Source: CAYPHY01 sp964410625 (lineage in GTDB: Bacteria > Chloroflexota > Anaerolineae > Promineifilales > Promineifilaceae). From it: DNA of 42,078 nt. The position numbers were made by a program, and so were the translations under genes. Numbering within the stretch: position 1 is the stretch's first letter; every line of letters begins with the position of its first letter. Under the pieces are notes generated by a model. It saw only the letters and a list, made by a program, of their open reading frames with translations, was not told where the DNA came from and searched no databases. Location of the stretch: positions 1 to 42,078 of the forward strand of contig CAYPHY010000042.1 of the NCBI GenBank assembly GCA_964410625.1, read 5' to 3'. Of the stretch, positions 33,288 to 41,535 are shown piece after piece.

Positions 33288-34568
33288 ATGAACGAACCGG
33301 TCATTGAATTACAGCACGTCAGCAAGCGTTTCGTCTTTACGCCGGACAAACCGCAATCAGTGCTGGAATCTTTTGTCTCTTTCTTTTCGCGCCGCCGGCG
33401 GAGCCATACGCAAGCTGTTTGGGCGGTGCGCGATGTCAGCTTCGCTGTGCAACCCGGCCAATGTCTGGGCATTGTCGGCCGAAATGGCGGCGGCAAAAGC
33501 ACGATCCTCAAAATGATCGCCCGCATCCTTCAGCCCACAAGCGGGCAGATCATGGTTCGCGGCCGTGTCAGCGCCCTACTCGAACTGGGCGCGGGCTTTC
33601 ACCAGGACCTGACCGGCCGCGAAAATATCTATCTCAACGCCTCGGTTCTCGGCCTGAGCCATAAAGAAATAGACCGCCACTTTAATGATATTGTTGAGTT
33701 TTCTGAACTGGGCGAATACATCGACATGCCGGTAAAATTCTACTCATCCGGCATGTATATGCGCCTGGGGTTCAGCGTGGCTATCCACGTCCAGCCCGAT
33801 GTGCTGATCATTGATGAAATTCTGACCGTAGGAGACCAACCCTTCCAGGCCAAGTGTATGGACCGTATCATGGAGTTGAAACGGCAGGGCGTAACGATTA
33901 TACTGATCAGCCACAACATCGGTATGATGCAAAAGTTATGTACGGAAGTCATCTGGCTGGATCAGGGAAAGGTGCGTGCCGCTGGGCCGGCCGATGAGAT
34001 CATCGAACAGTATAAGGATTTCACCTACCAGCGAGTGGGCGAGCAAATCCAGTTTCAAAATCAGACAACTCGTTTCAAACGGTGGGGAACGAGACAGATC
34101 GAGATCACGGCCGTTCGCTTTCTCAACCAGGAGGGAGAAGAAACAACTATTTTCAAAACTGGCGATCCAATGACCGTCGAAATTCACTACATCGCCCACG
34201 AACCCATTGCCGATCCCGAATTTGGCCTGGCTATTTTTCGGCAAGATGGCCTGCATCTGAACGGCCCAAACAACCGCAGTGGTGGATTGGAGCTAGGCAT
34301 TGTCGAAGGGCCAGGCGTTATCCGTTACTGTGTGGAAAGCTTGCCGCTGTTGCCATCTCGATACCAACTAACGGCCGCCGTCCACGACAGTTACCAACCC
34401 ATCGCCTACGATTACCATGAGGAAGCGTATAGCTTCCGGGTAGTCGAAGGTGGAACGAAAGAGAGCGAAGGATTGCTCGCCTTACCCGCCACGTGGGAAT
34501 TAGGCAGTAATGCCCTTGACAGTCAATTCCCCAACCGCCAAAATTCGCAGGCCCAAATTTTGGTCTGA
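33288..34568 (+). CDS. Polysaccharide/teichoic-acid export ATPase (Wzt/TagH-like) with C-terminal sugar-binding domain
   Basis: A 426-residue ABC ATPase. Walker A GRNGGGKST is at 64-72. The signature is the atypical YSSGM (152-156) normal for O-antigen/teichoic exporters. Walker B VLIIDE is at 172-177, followed by ILTVGD and the H-loop LISHN. The C-terminal region (about 255-415) is a beta-sandwich like the Wzt O-antigen-binding domain (TGDPMTVEIHYIAHEPI, FGLAIFRQDGLHLNG, YQLTAAVHD). The start at 33288 (MNEPVIELQHVSKRF) begins where family similarity begins. It would power flippase-type export of a lipid-linked glycan, but the partner permease (Wzm/TagG) is not in the window. A secreted hydrolase follows after 15 bases. 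Confidence 0.92.
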   Translation: MNEPVIELQHVSKRFVFTPDKPQSVLESFVSFFSRRRRSHTQAVWAVRDVSFAVQPGQCLGIVGRNGGGKSTILKMIARILQPTSGQIMVRGRVSALLELGAGFHQDLTGRENIYLNASVLGLSHKEIDRHFNDIVEFSELGEYIDMPVKFYSSGMYMRLGFSVAIHVQPDVLIIDEILTVGDQPFQAKCMDRIMELKRQGVTIILISHNIGMMQKLCTEVIWLDQGKVRAAGPADEIIEQYKDFTYQRVGEQIQFQNQTTRFKRWGTRQIEITAVRFLNQEGEETTIFKTGDPMTVEIHYIAHEPIADPEFGLAIFRQDGLHLNGPNNRSGGLELGIVEGPGVIRYCVESLPLLPSRYQLTAAVHDSYQPIAYDYHEEAYSFRVVEGGTKESEGLLALPATWELGSNALDSQFPNRQNSQAQILV

Positions 34569-34583
34569 GGACGGAGATTTTAT

Positions 34584-36329
34584 ATGAAAAAAAACCTGTT
34601 CAAATTACTCCTGCCGATTATGATCGCCCTGTTTGCCGTGCTGGCCTTTGCGGCTCAAACCTTTTCGGAAAGCCCCGCATTTGACGCACGCAACCTGTTT
34701 GGCGCTCATTCTTCATCGGCCGAAACAGCAAACGAAACGAATACCGTAGCCGCCACCAACTGCCGTTATGGCGTTGGCTACATCCCTGACTTCCGCGATT
34801 CACTGGCCTGGGTGCCAACGCTTGATGCCGGCTGGTATCTGAACTTTGGACCCAATGGGGCCCGCGAAGTCACCAGTGCCGAATTTGCGCCAGTCGTCAG
34901 CGTCCGTCAAAACCAGGTAAATGGCCAGCGGCTCCCCACCTATAGGGTGCGCCCAGCCTTGTCGTATTACTATACGGATGATAACGGCCGCGTCCGGGAT
35001 GGCCTCGGCCTCTTAATCAGCCGCAATCCCGGTTCAATCTGGCTGGTGGGCAATGAAGTGGATGTCAACAACTTTGTCCAGGGCAATACCATGCCCGATG
35101 TCTACGCACGCGCATACCATGAAGTCTACCACTTCATCAAGAAGGCTGATCCAACTGCCAAGGTGGCCCATGCCAGTCTCTCGATGATGACGCCAGGGCG
35201 GATGCAATATCTGGACATCGTTTGGGACACCTATCGCCAACTGTATGGTCAAGATATGCCGGTAGATGTTTGGAATATGCATCTTTATATTCTTTCCGAG
35301 CGCCACCCGTTCAATGATTCGGGTGATGGCGATGGAAAAGTGGCGCTGGGAACGGACCGCAACCTCGCCATATGGGATGCAGTTGCCGATGCTTCCAAAT
35401 GTCCAAATCCGAACCAGCCCGATATTGCGGCCAATGATCCACGCCACGACGTTTATTGTCGTTCGGAACACGATAGTGTCCGCATCTTCCAAGAGCAACT
35501 GCTGAACATGCGCCGCTGGATGAAGGACCATGGGCAGCAAAACAAGCCGCTGATCATCAGTGAATACGGCTTGTTGTACCCCTACGTTCAAGATACCCCG
35601 ACCTCCTGTTTCCTGGCCGATGAGTTCGGCAATTGTTTCACACCGCAGCGCGTTTCCAATTATCTGCGCGAAACAATGGATGTTCTGGAAACGATGACGG
35701 ACCCCAATCTAGGTTATCCCCAGGATGGAAACCGGCTTGTGCAACAGTGGCTCTGGTATAGCATCATCACTGAGCCAGAGTGGTCTGGTGGCTCCAGCAA
35801 CCTAATCGTCCAGAACTATCAAACGTTCACACCGGGCGACCCTGCTGCGCTAACCCCAATCGGTCAGGCGTTCCGCCAGGAGGCCACTTCTAGCACCGGC
35901 AGTGTCAACCTCGTTGGCGGACAGGCCACCAATGTGATTGGCTATCTCGATAGCAGCGGCGGGGCCAACACGGGTTCGGCCCACATTACGGCTTCCTTCC
36001 GCAATAGCGGAACCATAAGCGTAATTGAGCCGTTTACCGTCACCTTCTATCGGGACGCTGCCTTGACCCAACCGATTGGTAGTGTGCCCTTTGATCCAAA
36101 CAGTCAAGGGGCGGTAACAGGTTGCAGTTGGGACGGCCGCAACAACTTCCATGTCTCCATGACCTGGGAAAACCTACCCCTGGGGACCCACAACTATTGG
36201 GCTGTCATTGATAGTGGCAATGCGGTAACGGAGACCTCCAATAATGACAACAACACCACTCAAGGGACGGTAAGGATTCTCCGCTATGCGAACTTCAACC
36301 CGGTGGTGGGAACGCTGACGAACAATTAA
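34584..36329 (+). CDS. Secreted clan GH-A-type glycosidase with C-terminal CARDB-like domain
   Basis: Exported protein of 581 residues. The signal peptide (about 1-24) is MKKNLFKLLLPIMIALFAV and on to FAAQTF. A TIM-barrel-like domain (about 60-440) shows the clan GH-A pair: acid/base Glu158 after Asn in LVGNEVD and nucleophile Glu327 in LIISEYGLLYP, with WNMHLY in between. The C-terminal part (about 460-570) resembles a CARDB/APHP beta-sandwich (ITASFRNSGTISVIEPFTV, VIDSGNAVTETSNNDNN). I cannot assign a GH family. It lies 15 bases after the export ATPase, so both are likely one transcript. A role in trimming or remodelling the exported glycan is inferred. Confidence 0.78.
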   Translation: MKKNLFKLLLPIMIALFAVLAFAAQTFSESPAFDARNLFGAHSSSAETANETNTVAATNCRYGVGYIPDFRDSLAWVPTLDAGWYLNFGPNGAREVTSAEFAPVVSVRQNQVNGQRLPTYRVRPALSYYYTDDNGRVRDGLGLLISRNPGSIWLVGNEVDVNNFVQGNTMPDVYARAYHEVYHFIKKADPTAKVAHASLSMMTPGRMQYLDIVWDTYRQLYGQDMPVDVWNMHLYILSERHPFNDSGDGDGKVALGTDRNLAIWDAVADASKCPNPNQPDIAANDPRHDVYCRSEHDSVRIFQEQLLNMRRWMKDHGQQNKPLIISEYGLLYPYVQDTPTSCFLADEFGNCFTPQRVSNYLRETMDVLETMTDPNLGYPQDGNRLVQQWLWYSIITEPEWSGGSSNLIVQNYQTFTPGDPAALTPIGQAFRQEATSSTGSVNLVGGQATNVIGYLDSSGGANTGSAHITASFRNSGTISVIEPFTVTFYRDAALTQPIGSVPFDPNSQGAVTGCSWDGRNNFHVSMTWENLPLGTHNYWAVIDSGNAVTETSNNDNNTTQGTVRILRYANFNPVVGTLTNN

Positions 36330-36350
36330 GCGGCTCGAACTTCCCTATAT

Positions 36351-36425
36351 TTAATGCAGAGGCGCAGAGATGCAGAGGTGCGAAGATTATTTGATTTTCT
36401 CTGCGTCTCTATGCCTCTGTGTTAA
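36351..36425. repeat. Inverted repeat of the GCAGAGGCGCAGAG type
   Basis: The arms 36351-36377 (TTAATGCAGAGGCGCAGAGA and on) and 36399-36425 (CTCTGCGTCTCTATGCCTCT and on) pair over 27 bases with a few mismatches. It is the second copy of the element at 33084-33147. The two copies lie just outside the export-ATPase/glycosidase pair. Confidence 0.82.
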
Positions 36426-36482
36426 AAAGAAGTTGCTGCTCTAATTTTCGGGTAGATTCTTAGTAGACCGGTAATCTAATTC

Positions 36483-36514
36483 GGAACGTCGCCTCTGTGA
36501 AGGGGCGACGTTCC
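36483..36514 (+). terminator. Candidate intrinsic terminator
   Basis: GGAACGTCGCC (36483-36493) pairs perfectly with GGCGACGTTCC (36504-36514) around a ten-base loop, followed by TGTTTATC. The short, mixed T tract makes it a moderate terminator. It would end the export-ATPase/glycosidase transcript. Confidence 0.6.
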
Positions 36515-36535
36515 TGTTTATCAACGATGCAAGAC

Positions 36536-36560
36536 AATGTGGACTAATGTGGACTAATGT
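36536..36560 (+). repeat. Triplicated start-codon repeat
   Basis: A 10-bp unit, AATGTGGACT, occurs three times in a row, the last followed by GATG. Each unit offers an ATG. The first two read MWTNVD and then stop, while the third (36557) opens the long glycosyltransferase frame as MWTDVRQ. No Shine-Dalgarno is visible. Confidence 0.75.
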
Positions 36561-37846
36561 GGACTGATGTACGCCAGGCGACCGCCTGGGCTTTCTTGTG
36601 GATAGTGGCGCTGCTGCTGGCTTTTCTATTCCTCCGGCAACCCGACGGCCGCCCCCACCCCACTCTACCTCCACCCAAACGGCGCTGGCTTATCGTGTTG
36701 TTGGCTGCCTTGCTTGCCCGCCTGGTCCCCACGCTGCTCCTGCCCGTCGGGGCCACCTATGATATTGAGTCCTACAAGCTCGTTACCGATGGGCTTTTGG
36801 GAGGCCAGGAAGTGTATGCGGCCGCGCTCGGCCGCCATCCCTACCTGCCCTTCCAGATGGTGATCATGGGGGCGTCGGCGCTGCTAGCCCAATGGACCTT
36901 TCTACCCTATGTGGTGGCGATTAAGTTGCCAACCCTCCTCGCCGATGTGGCGATCACCGCCTTGATCATCCATAGTGCCAGGCGTGAACGACTATCCGAA
37001 CGTTATGCGCTTCACCTGGGCTGGCTCTACGCGCTCAATCCGGTCAGCATCCTGGTTACGGCTTATCACGGCCAATTTGAGGCGGTGACGCTCTTGCTGG
37101 CCCTGTTGGCCTGGTTCTATTGGCGTTTCGGCCGTCGCCCTCTGGCCTCCGCCGCCGGGCTGGGGCTGGCCATCCTCAACAAGACCTGGCCGGTCATCTT
37201 TTTACCGCTGCTGGTGCTGCGAATGCGCAGTCGCCGGGAGCAACTCTATTATGCGGCCGTTGCCATTGCCATCCCGACGCTCATCACCCTGGCCTATATC
37301 TTGCTCTTCTCGCCCAATGTGCGGCCGATGCTTTTGCGAATCCTCACCCATCGTGGGGTGGCGGGCTATTGGGGGCCGACGGCCGTTTTAGCGATGCTCG
37401 GCCAAACGCTTCCCGCCGCGCAAAGCCTTTTCGATACCATCGTCGCCTTTCGTACCTGGCTACTGCTGGCTGCGGGGCTGGCGGCCGTGTGGCTCACGCG
37501 CCAACAAAGCCTGCTCGATGCCATGCTGACCACCCTGCTCTGTATCTTTGTCGTCACCATTGGCATTGGCATCCAATGGCTGGTGTGGCTGGTCCCTTTC
37601 GCCGTGCTGGCCGGGGAAGAACGGCGGCTAAAGTGGTATAGCGTGGCGGCGACCTTCATGCTGATCATCCACCTCTACGGCTTGCACATGTACCCCTGGC
37701 TTTCCGAGCTGCTTTCGCCACCGGCCGACCAATGGCTCGTCCGTCTCAGCGGCCTTCCGGCCTGGATCATCGCCACCGTCTGGGCCGCCCAACGCCTGCA
37801 ACTGGCCCTTCGCGCCGCCGAAGCGCCGGGTGTCCAACCACGATAA
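36557..37846 (+). CDS. Polytopic GT-C type glycosyltransferase (mannosyltransferase-like)
   Basis: Integral membrane protein of 429 residues with about ten predicted helices. GT-C traits: a first-loop acidic motif (ATYDIESYKLV), a loop with HPYLPFQ, and the LNPVSILVTAYHGQFEAV block, like the xHxQFE/GQxDS motif of ALG6/PIG-M and related mannosyltransferases, followed by ILNKTWPVIFLPLL. The donor is expected to be a polyprenyl-phosphate sugar. The start lies in a triplicated 10-bp repeat; the next upstream ATGs stop after six codons. It precedes a GT2 gene by 68 bases. Confidence 0.82.
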   Translation: MWTDVRQATAWAFLWIVALLLAFLFLRQPDGRPHPTLPPPKRRWLIVLLAALLARLVPTLLLPVGATYDIESYKLVTDGLLGGQEVYAAALGRHPYLPFQMVIMGASALLAQWTFLPYVVAIKLPTLLADVAITALIIHSARRERLSERYALHLGWLYALNPVSILVTAYHGQFEAVTLLLALLAWFYWRFGRRPLASAAGLGLAILNKTWPVIFLPLLVLRMRSRREQLYYAAVAIAIPTLITLAYILLFSPNVRPMLLRILTHRGVAGYWGPTAVLAMLGQTLPAAQSLFDTIVAFRTWLLLAAGLAAVWLTRQQSLLDAMLTTLLCIFVVTIGIGIQWLVWLVPFAVLAGEERRLKWYSVAATFMLIIHLYGLHMYPWLSELLSPPADQWLVRLSGLPAWIIATVWAAQRLQLALRAAEAPGVQPR

Positions 37847-37914
37847 CCATCCGTTATCGCTTACCCCCTACCCTCTTTCTGGCACAGATCGCGCAGGAGG
37901 AGTAGCATAACGAT

Positions 37915-39204
37915 ATGGATGCTTATCCAGATGCCAATCCAACCTATCCAACAGTCTCTGTCATCATCCTCAACTGGAACGGCCGTCCCTTCCTCGCCGA
38001 CTGCCTGAACGCCCTACAAGCACAACAGTACCCTCACTTCGAGATTATCCTGGTTGACAACGCCTCAACCGATGATTCAGTGGCCTTCGTCCGCAACCAC
38101 TTTCCCGGTGTTGTCGTCCGGGTGAATCAGCGCAACCTCGGCTTTTCGGCCGGGAACAACGTCGCCTTGCGCGAGATCAACTCTGAGCTGGCGGTCTTGC
38201 TCAACCCTGATGTGGTGGTCACGGCCGATTGGTTGCGGCAACTGGTGGAACCCTTCCGCGCGGACCCCACCATCGGGGTTGCCGGATGCAAGCTGCTCTA
38301 TCCCGATGGGGTGATGCTCAACCACGTTGGCGGCTACATTCGGCCGCCCCAGGCCATGCCCGGCCACACCGGCAGCCAGGAGCGTGACCAAGGGCAGCAC
38401 GACACATTGCGTGATGTCGAATATGTCATCGGCGCGGCAATGGCTGTGCGCTGTGATATATTGGCCCAAACCGGTCTGTTCGACGAAGGTTACTTCCTTT
38501 ACTATGAAGATGTTGATCTTTGCTTCACGGTGCGAGCGGCCGGGTTTCGCGTCGTGGTCGTGCCACAAGCGGTAGCCATCCATGTGGAATCGGCCGTCAG
38601 CGTAAAGGGCAGCTTTTCCTATCTGCGCCACTTCCACTTCGGCCGCTGGCGATTCTTACTGAAACATTTCCCGCCGCAACGGATACTGGTCGAGACATTG
38701 CCCGCTGAGCAAACGTGGCTAACGGCTATCAGCGATTGGGAGCGGTTGGCGGTCGCCCTGGCCTATGAAGCCGTCTCCCTCACTATGCCCGACCTCTGGC
38801 AAGCGCAAATGGCGGCAGGAGCAGAGGGTTCGCCCACTCTCCGGCAGGAGATTCAGGCTGGGTTCCGTGCGCTGCAAAATCTGGCCTGGGAGTTGCCCAT
38901 GCAGTCCCTTTCGGCCGCCGGGCTGGAGCAACATTCACAAATCGAGCCGTTGCGATTCACTTCTTCCCTGCCGCTCGTTGGCCCGTTGCTCAACCGCCTG
39001 CTGACCACCGCCTATGGCTGGTATATTCGGCCGCTGGTCGAGCGGCAAAATGATTACAACCAACGGGTTGCCCGCCAGTTGGCTGCCCAGGAAACACTCC
39101 TGCGACAACAAGCCCTACTGTTGCGCGAACTGGCAACGGCCGAAGCCCAACACCAGCAGGAAATCACCCGACTGCGAACCTCGCCTGCGAATTCCAGGCC
39201 GTAA
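37915..39204 (+). CDS. GT2 family glycosyltransferase (rhamnosyltransferase-like)
   Basis: A 429-residue cytoplasmic or membrane-associated enzyme. A GT-A fold (about 12-270) has VSVIILNWNGRPFL, IILVDNASTDDS, NLGFSAGNN, the metal-binding region LLNPDVVV, VIGAAMAVRCDIL and the acceptor-site GYFLYYEDVDLCFTVRAAG with the catalytic-base EDVD. These blocks match WbbL/RfbF-like rhamnosyltransferases. The C-terminal part (about 290-429) adds a helical region ending in a Gln/Glu-rich coiled coil. GGAGGAG lies about 13 bases before the ATG. It probably builds the glycan handled by the neighbouring exporter and GT-C enzymes. Confidence 0.92.
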   Translation: MDAYPDANPTYPTVSVIILNWNGRPFLADCLNALQAQQYPHFEIILVDNASTDDSVAFVRNHFPGVVVRVNQRNLGFSAGNNVALREINSELAVLLNPDVVVTADWLRQLVEPFRADPTIGVAGCKLLYPDGVMLNHVGGYIRPPQAMPGHTGSQERDQGQHDTLRDVEYVIGAAMAVRCDILAQTGLFDEGYFLYYEDVDLCFTVRAAGFRVVVVPQAVAIHVESAVSVKGSFSYLRHFHFGRWRFLLKHFPPQRILVETLPAEQTWLTAISDWERLAVALAYEAVSLTMPDLWQAQMAAGAEGSPTLRQEIQAGFRALQNLAWELPMQSLSAAGLEQHSQIEPLRFTSSLPLVGPLLNRLLTTAYGWYIRPLVERQNDYNQRVARQLAAQETLLRQQALLLRELATAEAQHQQEITRLRTSPANSRP

Positions 39205-39258
39205 TTTGCGTCAATTCGTGCTAATTCGTTGCCAAAAATTCTTAGTCCTGATAAATAA

Positions 39259-39291
39259 AAAGCACCCGCAACTAGCTATCGCGGGTGCTTT
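39259..39291 (+). terminator. Intrinsic terminator after the GT2 gene
   Basis: AAAGCACCCGC (39259-39269) pairs perfectly with GCGGGTGCTTT (39281-39291) across an 11-base loop, followed by CTCTGCAAA on the + strand. On the minus strand the hairpin is followed by TTTTATTTATC, so it is at least as good in that direction. Confidence 0.78.
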
Positions 39292-39700
39292 CTCTGCAAA
39301 AAAAATAGAGGAGCTCCTAGTAACTTTCTGTTTCTCAACTAAGTCCTTGATTTCATTCTCCCATCAAATGAATGTCGGGTTTCCTGAAAATCGGTTTAAT
39401 GGTCTTAGTAAAACGAGATAACTTCAAATTTCTCGGAGCGTCCTCATTTACCGCCGGAAATTTATTCAACTTCCATTGGTACTTCACAGTATAGTAGAAA
39501 ACAGGCCCCATAGCAATAGGACGTTTTAACTAACAGGATATAGACGCCGTTTTTTACACAAGCAGTAGCGGTAACTGTGGGCGATAGTGGTCTATTTATC
39601 ACTTAAAACCCAAATATAGTGTCATGGTTTTTTATTATGTCAAATTAAGCGTAAATGAGAAGCTGATAGTATGGGCTATCGCTGTGTCTATGATTCAAGT
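39292..39700. other. AT-rich gap without a recognised gene
   Basis: About 400 bases with clearly lower GC than the neighbours and none of the window's usual CGGCCG words. The minus strand holds a 52-codon open frame (39511 to 39353, beginning MGPVFYYTVKYQWKLNKF) rich in Lys, Arg and aromatic residues. It matches no family I recognise and may be a remnant of a foreign gene. TATTATG-like stretches near 39632 could serve as a promoter for the next gene, without firm evidence. Confidence 0.45.
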
Positions 39701-40861
39701 ATGAAGCGTAGTGGTTGTTTTTGGATTCTCGCTGTCCTGTTGCTACTCCTGGTAGTAGCGGCCGCTGCCTTCATCTGGTTCCTCCCCGTCATCCGCCAGA
39801 CCAACATCAGGGGCGCACTCGGCTCCGGTGATGTGGCGGACGTAGAGCTTCTCTCCGGCTTCCAGGCGAATGTCTATGCCGAAGGGCTTACTGGCCCGCG
39901 TTTCATCGCCTTCGGCCCCGACGGTGCGCTCTATGTCGCCGACCGGGGCGCAGACCGCATCGCCCGTTTGCCCGACGAGGACGGGGACGGCCGCGCCGAT
40001 GCCATCCATACCTTCGCCGACGGCCTGAATAGCCCCCATAGCCTTGTCTACCATGAGGGCGCGTGGTATGTCGGCGTCCCTTCTGGCGTGGTGCGCCTGG
40101 TTGACGAAGATGGCGACGGAACGGCCGATCAACAACAAACCATCGTAGGCGACCTGCCCACCTCCGGCTCCCACTCCACTCGCACCGTCGCCTTTCTGCC
40201 CGACGGCCGCATGGTCGTCTCCATTGGCTCCTCTTGCAACGTCTGCTTTGAGGAGGACAACCGCCGCGCGGCAGTGATGGTCTACGACAGCGCCGAAGGC
40301 GACAACCCGCAACTGTTCGCCACCGGCCTGCGCAACGCCGTCGGCCTGACCATCCACCCTGATACCGGCGAGCTATGGGCGACGAACAACGGCCGCGACC
40401 TGATGGGCGACGACATCCCCCCGGAAACGGTCTACATCATCGAAGAGGGCGCGACCTACGGCTGGCCCTCCTGCCACAACGGCGACATCCCCGACCCTGA
40501 CTTCGGCGGCCCCGACGCCTGCAACCGCGTCGAGCAGCCGGTTGTCGAGCTACAGGCGCACACGGCCCCCCTCGGCCTCGTCTTTTATACCGGCGACAGC
40601 TTTCCCGCTGAGTATCATGGCGACCTGTTCATCGCCACCCACGGCTCCTGGAACCGCAGCGTCCCTGTCGGCTACAATGTGATGCGTGTACCAATGGATG
40701 GCGGCCGGCCGACCGGCGCGGCCGAAGCGTTTGCAACTGGTTGGTTAAACGAGGAGACAGGGGAATCGAGCGGCCGTCCCGTCGGTCTGGCCGTCGGCCG
40801 CGACGGCGCCCTCTACGTCAGCGACGACAAAGGTGGCTTCATCTATCGTATCAGCAATTAG
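39701..40861 (+). CDS. Membrane-anchored sorbosone/glucose-dehydrogenase-like beta-propeller
   Basis: Extracytoplasmic protein of about 386 residues. The N-terminal helix (CFWILAVLLLLLVVAAAAFIW) is followed by a six-bladed propeller of the GSDH/PQQ-dependent sugar dehydrogenase type. Segments include GFQANVYAEGLTGPRFIAFGPDGALYVADRG, GSHSTRTVAFLPDGRMVVSIGSSCNVC, ATGLRNAVGLTIHPDTGELWATNNGRD, YGWPSCHNG, and FIATHGSWNRS, given here as neighbouring blade sequences. The His in SHSTRT corresponds to the family's active-site region. Asp-rich DEDGDGRAD and DEDGDGTAD loops probably bind calcium. An alternative start at 39671 adds ten residues; 39701 (MKRSGCF) gives a normal signal anchor. PQQ use is not proven. 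Confidence 0.86.
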   Translation: MKRSGCFWILAVLLLLLVVAAAAFIWFLPVIRQTNIRGALGSGDVADVELLSGFQANVYAEGLTGPRFIAFGPDGALYVADRGADRIARLPDEDGDGRADAIHTFADGLNSPHSLVYHEGAWYVGVPSGVVRLVDEDGDGTADQQQTIVGDLPTSGSHSTRTVAFLPDGRMVVSIGSSCNVCFEEDNRRAAVMVYDSAEGDNPQLFATGLRNAVGLTIHPDTGELWATNNGRDLMGDDIPPETVYIIEEGATYGWPSCHNGDIPDPDFGGPDACNRVEQPVVELQAHTAPLGLVFYTGDSFPAEYHGDLFIATHGSWNRSVPVGYNVMRVPMDGGRPTGAAEAFATGWLNEETGESSGRPVGLAVGRDGALYVSDDKGGFIYRISN

Positions 40862-41202
40862 TTTAACGACTGATTGCTCGACTCAGACAAAACATTTCGA
40901 TCATCAAGAAATTCAACCGGCTCGGCATCGCGGCCGTCTTCCCACATCAGCGAGAAAAACCAGATACCGCTTTCACCAATACAGAAATCGGCCGGGGTAA
41001 AGGTCATTTTAGAATCCAGCGGCGGCTCCGGCCGTTCCGGATTATACTCCGCGCTCCACCCAAAAGCCTCCCCCTGCCATTCCACCCCTTTTTGATGCAA
41101 TTCGGCCGCAAACCGCCGCACCTCTTCTAAAGCAGGAATCACAATTGGGACAATGGAAATATACTCTTTATCTATCCGAATCTTTGCTTTAGCCGTTAAC
41201 AC
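40858..41202 (-). CDS. Unrecognised protein paired with DUF4160
   Basis: About 114 residues from a GTG at 41202, overlapping the end of the DUF4160 gene by 14 bases and preceded by an AGGAAA-type site. An ATG at 41244 would add 14 basic residues. It contains IPALEEVRRFAAELHQKGVE, GWSAEYNPERPEPPLDSKM and SGIWFFSLMWEDGRDAEP. DUF4160 genes are usually followed by a DUF2442 gene; this protein lacks the DUF2442 pattern that I know. Position suggests the same transcript and a possible partner role. Its function is unknown. Confidence 0.55.
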   Translation of the reverse strand: MLTAKAKIRIDKEYISIVPIVIPALEEVRRFAAELHQKGVEWQGEAFGWSAEYNPERPEPPLDSKMTFTPADFCIGESGIWFFSLMWEDGRDAEPVEFLDDRNVLSESSNQSLN

Positions 41203-41437
41203 GTTTGTTCTTTTCCTTTTGCCAAGCATCCATGACATCTTCATGATGTTTCAGCAAAATTCTTCTGATCTCGTTTAGTTCATGCTCTCGATAGTTACCA
41301 GGTCGAGCCACGGTCACTGGGGACAACCAAAATTTTGCTTCATGACTTCCCCTGCCAACATGCACATGTGGAGGCTCATCCAGATCAGCCGAATAAAACC
41401 AAAAACGATACCCCTTCACCCGAAGAACAACCGGCAT
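41189..41437 (-). CDS. DUF4160 domain protein
   Basis: An 82-residue protein with the DUF4160 pattern: VKGYRFWFYSADLDEPPHVHV with His24 and His26, then KFWLSPVTVARPGNYREHELNEIRRIL and ILLKHHEDVMDAW. The family is often found in two-gene cassettes and has been proposed as toxin-antitoxin-like, without a settled function. It overlaps the downstream gene by 14 bases. Its local GC is lower than that of neighbours, consistent with a mobile accessory cassette. Confidence 0.85.
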   Translation of the reverse strand: MPVVLRVKGYRFWFYSADLDEPPHVHVGRGSHEAKFWLSPVTVARPGNYREHELNEIRRILLKHHEDVMDAWQKEKNKRVNG

Positions 41438-41535
41438 AGCTTAGACCACCTTTGATTATCAGTAACTTAACTATGCAATGTAACATCCAACTTTTCTTCA
41501 AGTATACAGCATTTTCGTTCAAGAAGTGGCTAAAT

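Noticed and set aside
39292..39670. Intact insertion sequence or transposase
   Set aside because: No terminal inverted repeats, target duplications or transposase motifs were found in this AT-rich gap or elsewhere in the window.
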